A program made the position numbers and the translations under genes. From Solobacterium sp. (GTDB lineage Bacteria; Bacillota_I; Bacilli_A; Erysipelotrichales; Erysipelotrichaceae): DNA of 15,046 bases. The stretch's first letter is position 1; every line of letters begins with the position of its first letter. The stretch covers positions 1-15,046 of the forward strand of contig JAFWEA010000122.1 in assembly GCA_017543005.1 (NCBI GenBank), written 5' to 3'. Below the pieces are notes generated by a model that was given only the letters and a program-made list of their open reading frames with translations, searched no databases and was not told where the DNA came from. Below are positions 14,249-15,046 of this stretch, piece by piece.

Positions 14249-14286
14249 AACGGTTCATCGCAGATGGTGAACCGTTATTTTTTATT
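14249..14286. terminator. Bidirectional terminator between yfcE and the ribokinase gene
   Basis: A 9-bp stem, AACGGTTCA (14249-14257) with TGAACCGTT (14268-14276), closes a 10-nt loop. A T-rich run follows on the plus strand and an A-run at 14246-14250 gives T on the minus strand. On the plus side the T-run overlaps the stop codon of the convergent ribokinase gene (14282-14284). Confidence 0.8.
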
Positions 14287-15046
14287 TGTGCTGCTGCAGG
14301 AATGCGTCCGTTTCGGGCCGGTGCGGCATCGAGTCGCGGGCGGAGGCCCTGGTCACGCTGATGGCACTTGCAGCCGCGGCAAAGAGGCAGGCTTCCTCCA
14401 ACGTTGCGCCTTCATCCAGCTTCACCACCATAGCCCCGTTGAAGCAGTCCCCGGCACCGACGGTATCCACCGCCTTCACCCGGAAGGCCGGCAACCGGGT
14501 CAGCACGCCGTCACTCAGGATCAGGCAGCCTTCTTCGCCGACCGTAACCACCACATTGTCAACGCCGAGCCCCGCCATATACCACATCTTTTCCTCCCGG
14601 GAAAGATCCTTCTGGACCAGGCCGTCCAGTTCGGTTTCATTCGGGGTCAGATAATCAACAAACTGGTAATATGTCGGATCAAAATCCGGATTGAACGGGG
14701 CCGGATTCAGGATGACTTTCGCCCCGCCTTCATGTGCGGTTTCCAGAACGGCATAGATGGTCTCCAGCGGGATCTCCTGCTGCAGGACGATGTAGTCCGC
14801 ATTTTTGATCAGATCCGCATGGGCGTGAATATAGTCCGGCGTGCAGAGATCATTGGAGCCGCGGCTGACAATGATCCGGTTCTGGCCGCTGTCTTCCACC
14901 TCAATCATGGCGGTCCCGGTCGGGGCTTCATCCGTCACCTTGATGCAGGACACATCAATGCCGTCAGCCGCCAGATGTCCGGTCAGGGCCCGGCCGCTGT
15001 CATCGTTGCCGACACAGCCCAGCATGGTCACCTGCCCGCCCAGCCG
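14282..15046 (-). CDS. rbsK: Ribokinase (PfkB family), N-terminus cut by window edge
   Basis: At least 254 residues of a PfkB-family sugar kinase are present; the frame stays open to the window edge, where RLGGQVTMLGCVGND matches an internal ribokinase segment, so about 45 N-terminal residues lie outside. Downstream motifs are RIIVSRGSN, ILNPAPFNP, LTPNETEL and the C-terminal signature DTVGAGDCFNGA, with the catalytic base Asp in GAGD about 55 residues from the end. It would phosphorylate ribose or a related sugar at the 5-position using ATP. The ATG at 15031 is internal. The ribokinase name is likely but other PfkB kinases cannot be excluded without the missing part. Confidence 0.88.
   Translation of the reverse strand, partial: RLGGQVTMLGCVGNDDSGRALTGHLAADGIDVSCIKVTDEAPTGTAMIEVEDSGQNRIIVSRGSNDLCTPDYIHAHADLIKNADYIVLQQEIPLETIYAVLETAHEGGAKVILNPAPFNPDFDPTYYQFVDYLTPNETELDGLVQKDLSREEKMWYMAGLGVDNVVVTVGEEGCLILSDGVLTRLPAFRVKAVDTVGAGDCFNGAMVVKLDEGATLEEACLFAAAASAISVTRASARDSMPHRPETDAFLQQHK

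Noticed and set aside
1..15046. CRISPR array, phage or insertion sequence
   Set aside because: No regularly spaced identical repeats, no transposase or integrase frame, and no phage structural gene were found.

Overview
The window looks like a chromosomal segment of a low-to-mid GC Bacillota (Firmicutes) bacterium. Shine-Dalgarno sites are strong (AAGGAGG, AGGAGG, AAAGGAG), most operons end in rho-independent terminators, and the gene set is Firmicutes-like: Gram-positive type galT, coaX, maf, Cof-type HAD, RsbW/STAS proteins. A gut Erysipelotrichia-like or Lachnospiraceae-like host is plausible from this mix, but the sequence alone does not settle it. No rRNA, tRNA, CRISPR array, intact transposase or phage gene was seen.

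Left part (1-3975): a visibly more AT-rich accessory segment. It starts with a hairpin and ends with a near-copy of it. It holds a gene-free stretch with a degenerate hexanucleotide repeat, a near-perfect palindrome and a possible AraC-type HTH remnant. Next come two coupled membrane-anchored alpha/beta hydrolases (minus strand), divergent from a TetR regulator. The shared intergenic region has four operator-like half-sites that overlap both predicted -10 boxes. A stand-alone APH-type kinase follows, with its own promoter and a terminator that swallows its stop codon.

Middle part (4040-9339, minus strand): a five-gene, tightly spaced operon read right to left. It encodes a STAS domain fused to an APH-like kinase, a free RsbW-like ATPase/kinase, a Cof-type HAD phosphatase, a MATE exporter fused to a second RsbW-like ATPase domain, and a YdcF/DUF218 membrane protein. 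This is the most interesting system here. It has the parts of a partner-switching relay (STAS antagonist plus GHKL kinases), but its outputs appear to be a transporter and a small-molecule kinase-like domain, and no sigma factor or PP2C phosphatase is in sight.

Right part (9514-15046): conserved metabolism and housekeeping. A maf-galT operon (minus) diverges from a sugar-nucleotidyltransferase-like gene (plus), which converges on coaX (minus). coaX diverges from a YfcE-type phosphodiesterase (plus), which converges on a ribokinase (minus) cut by the window edge. Convergent pairs share bidirectional terminators.
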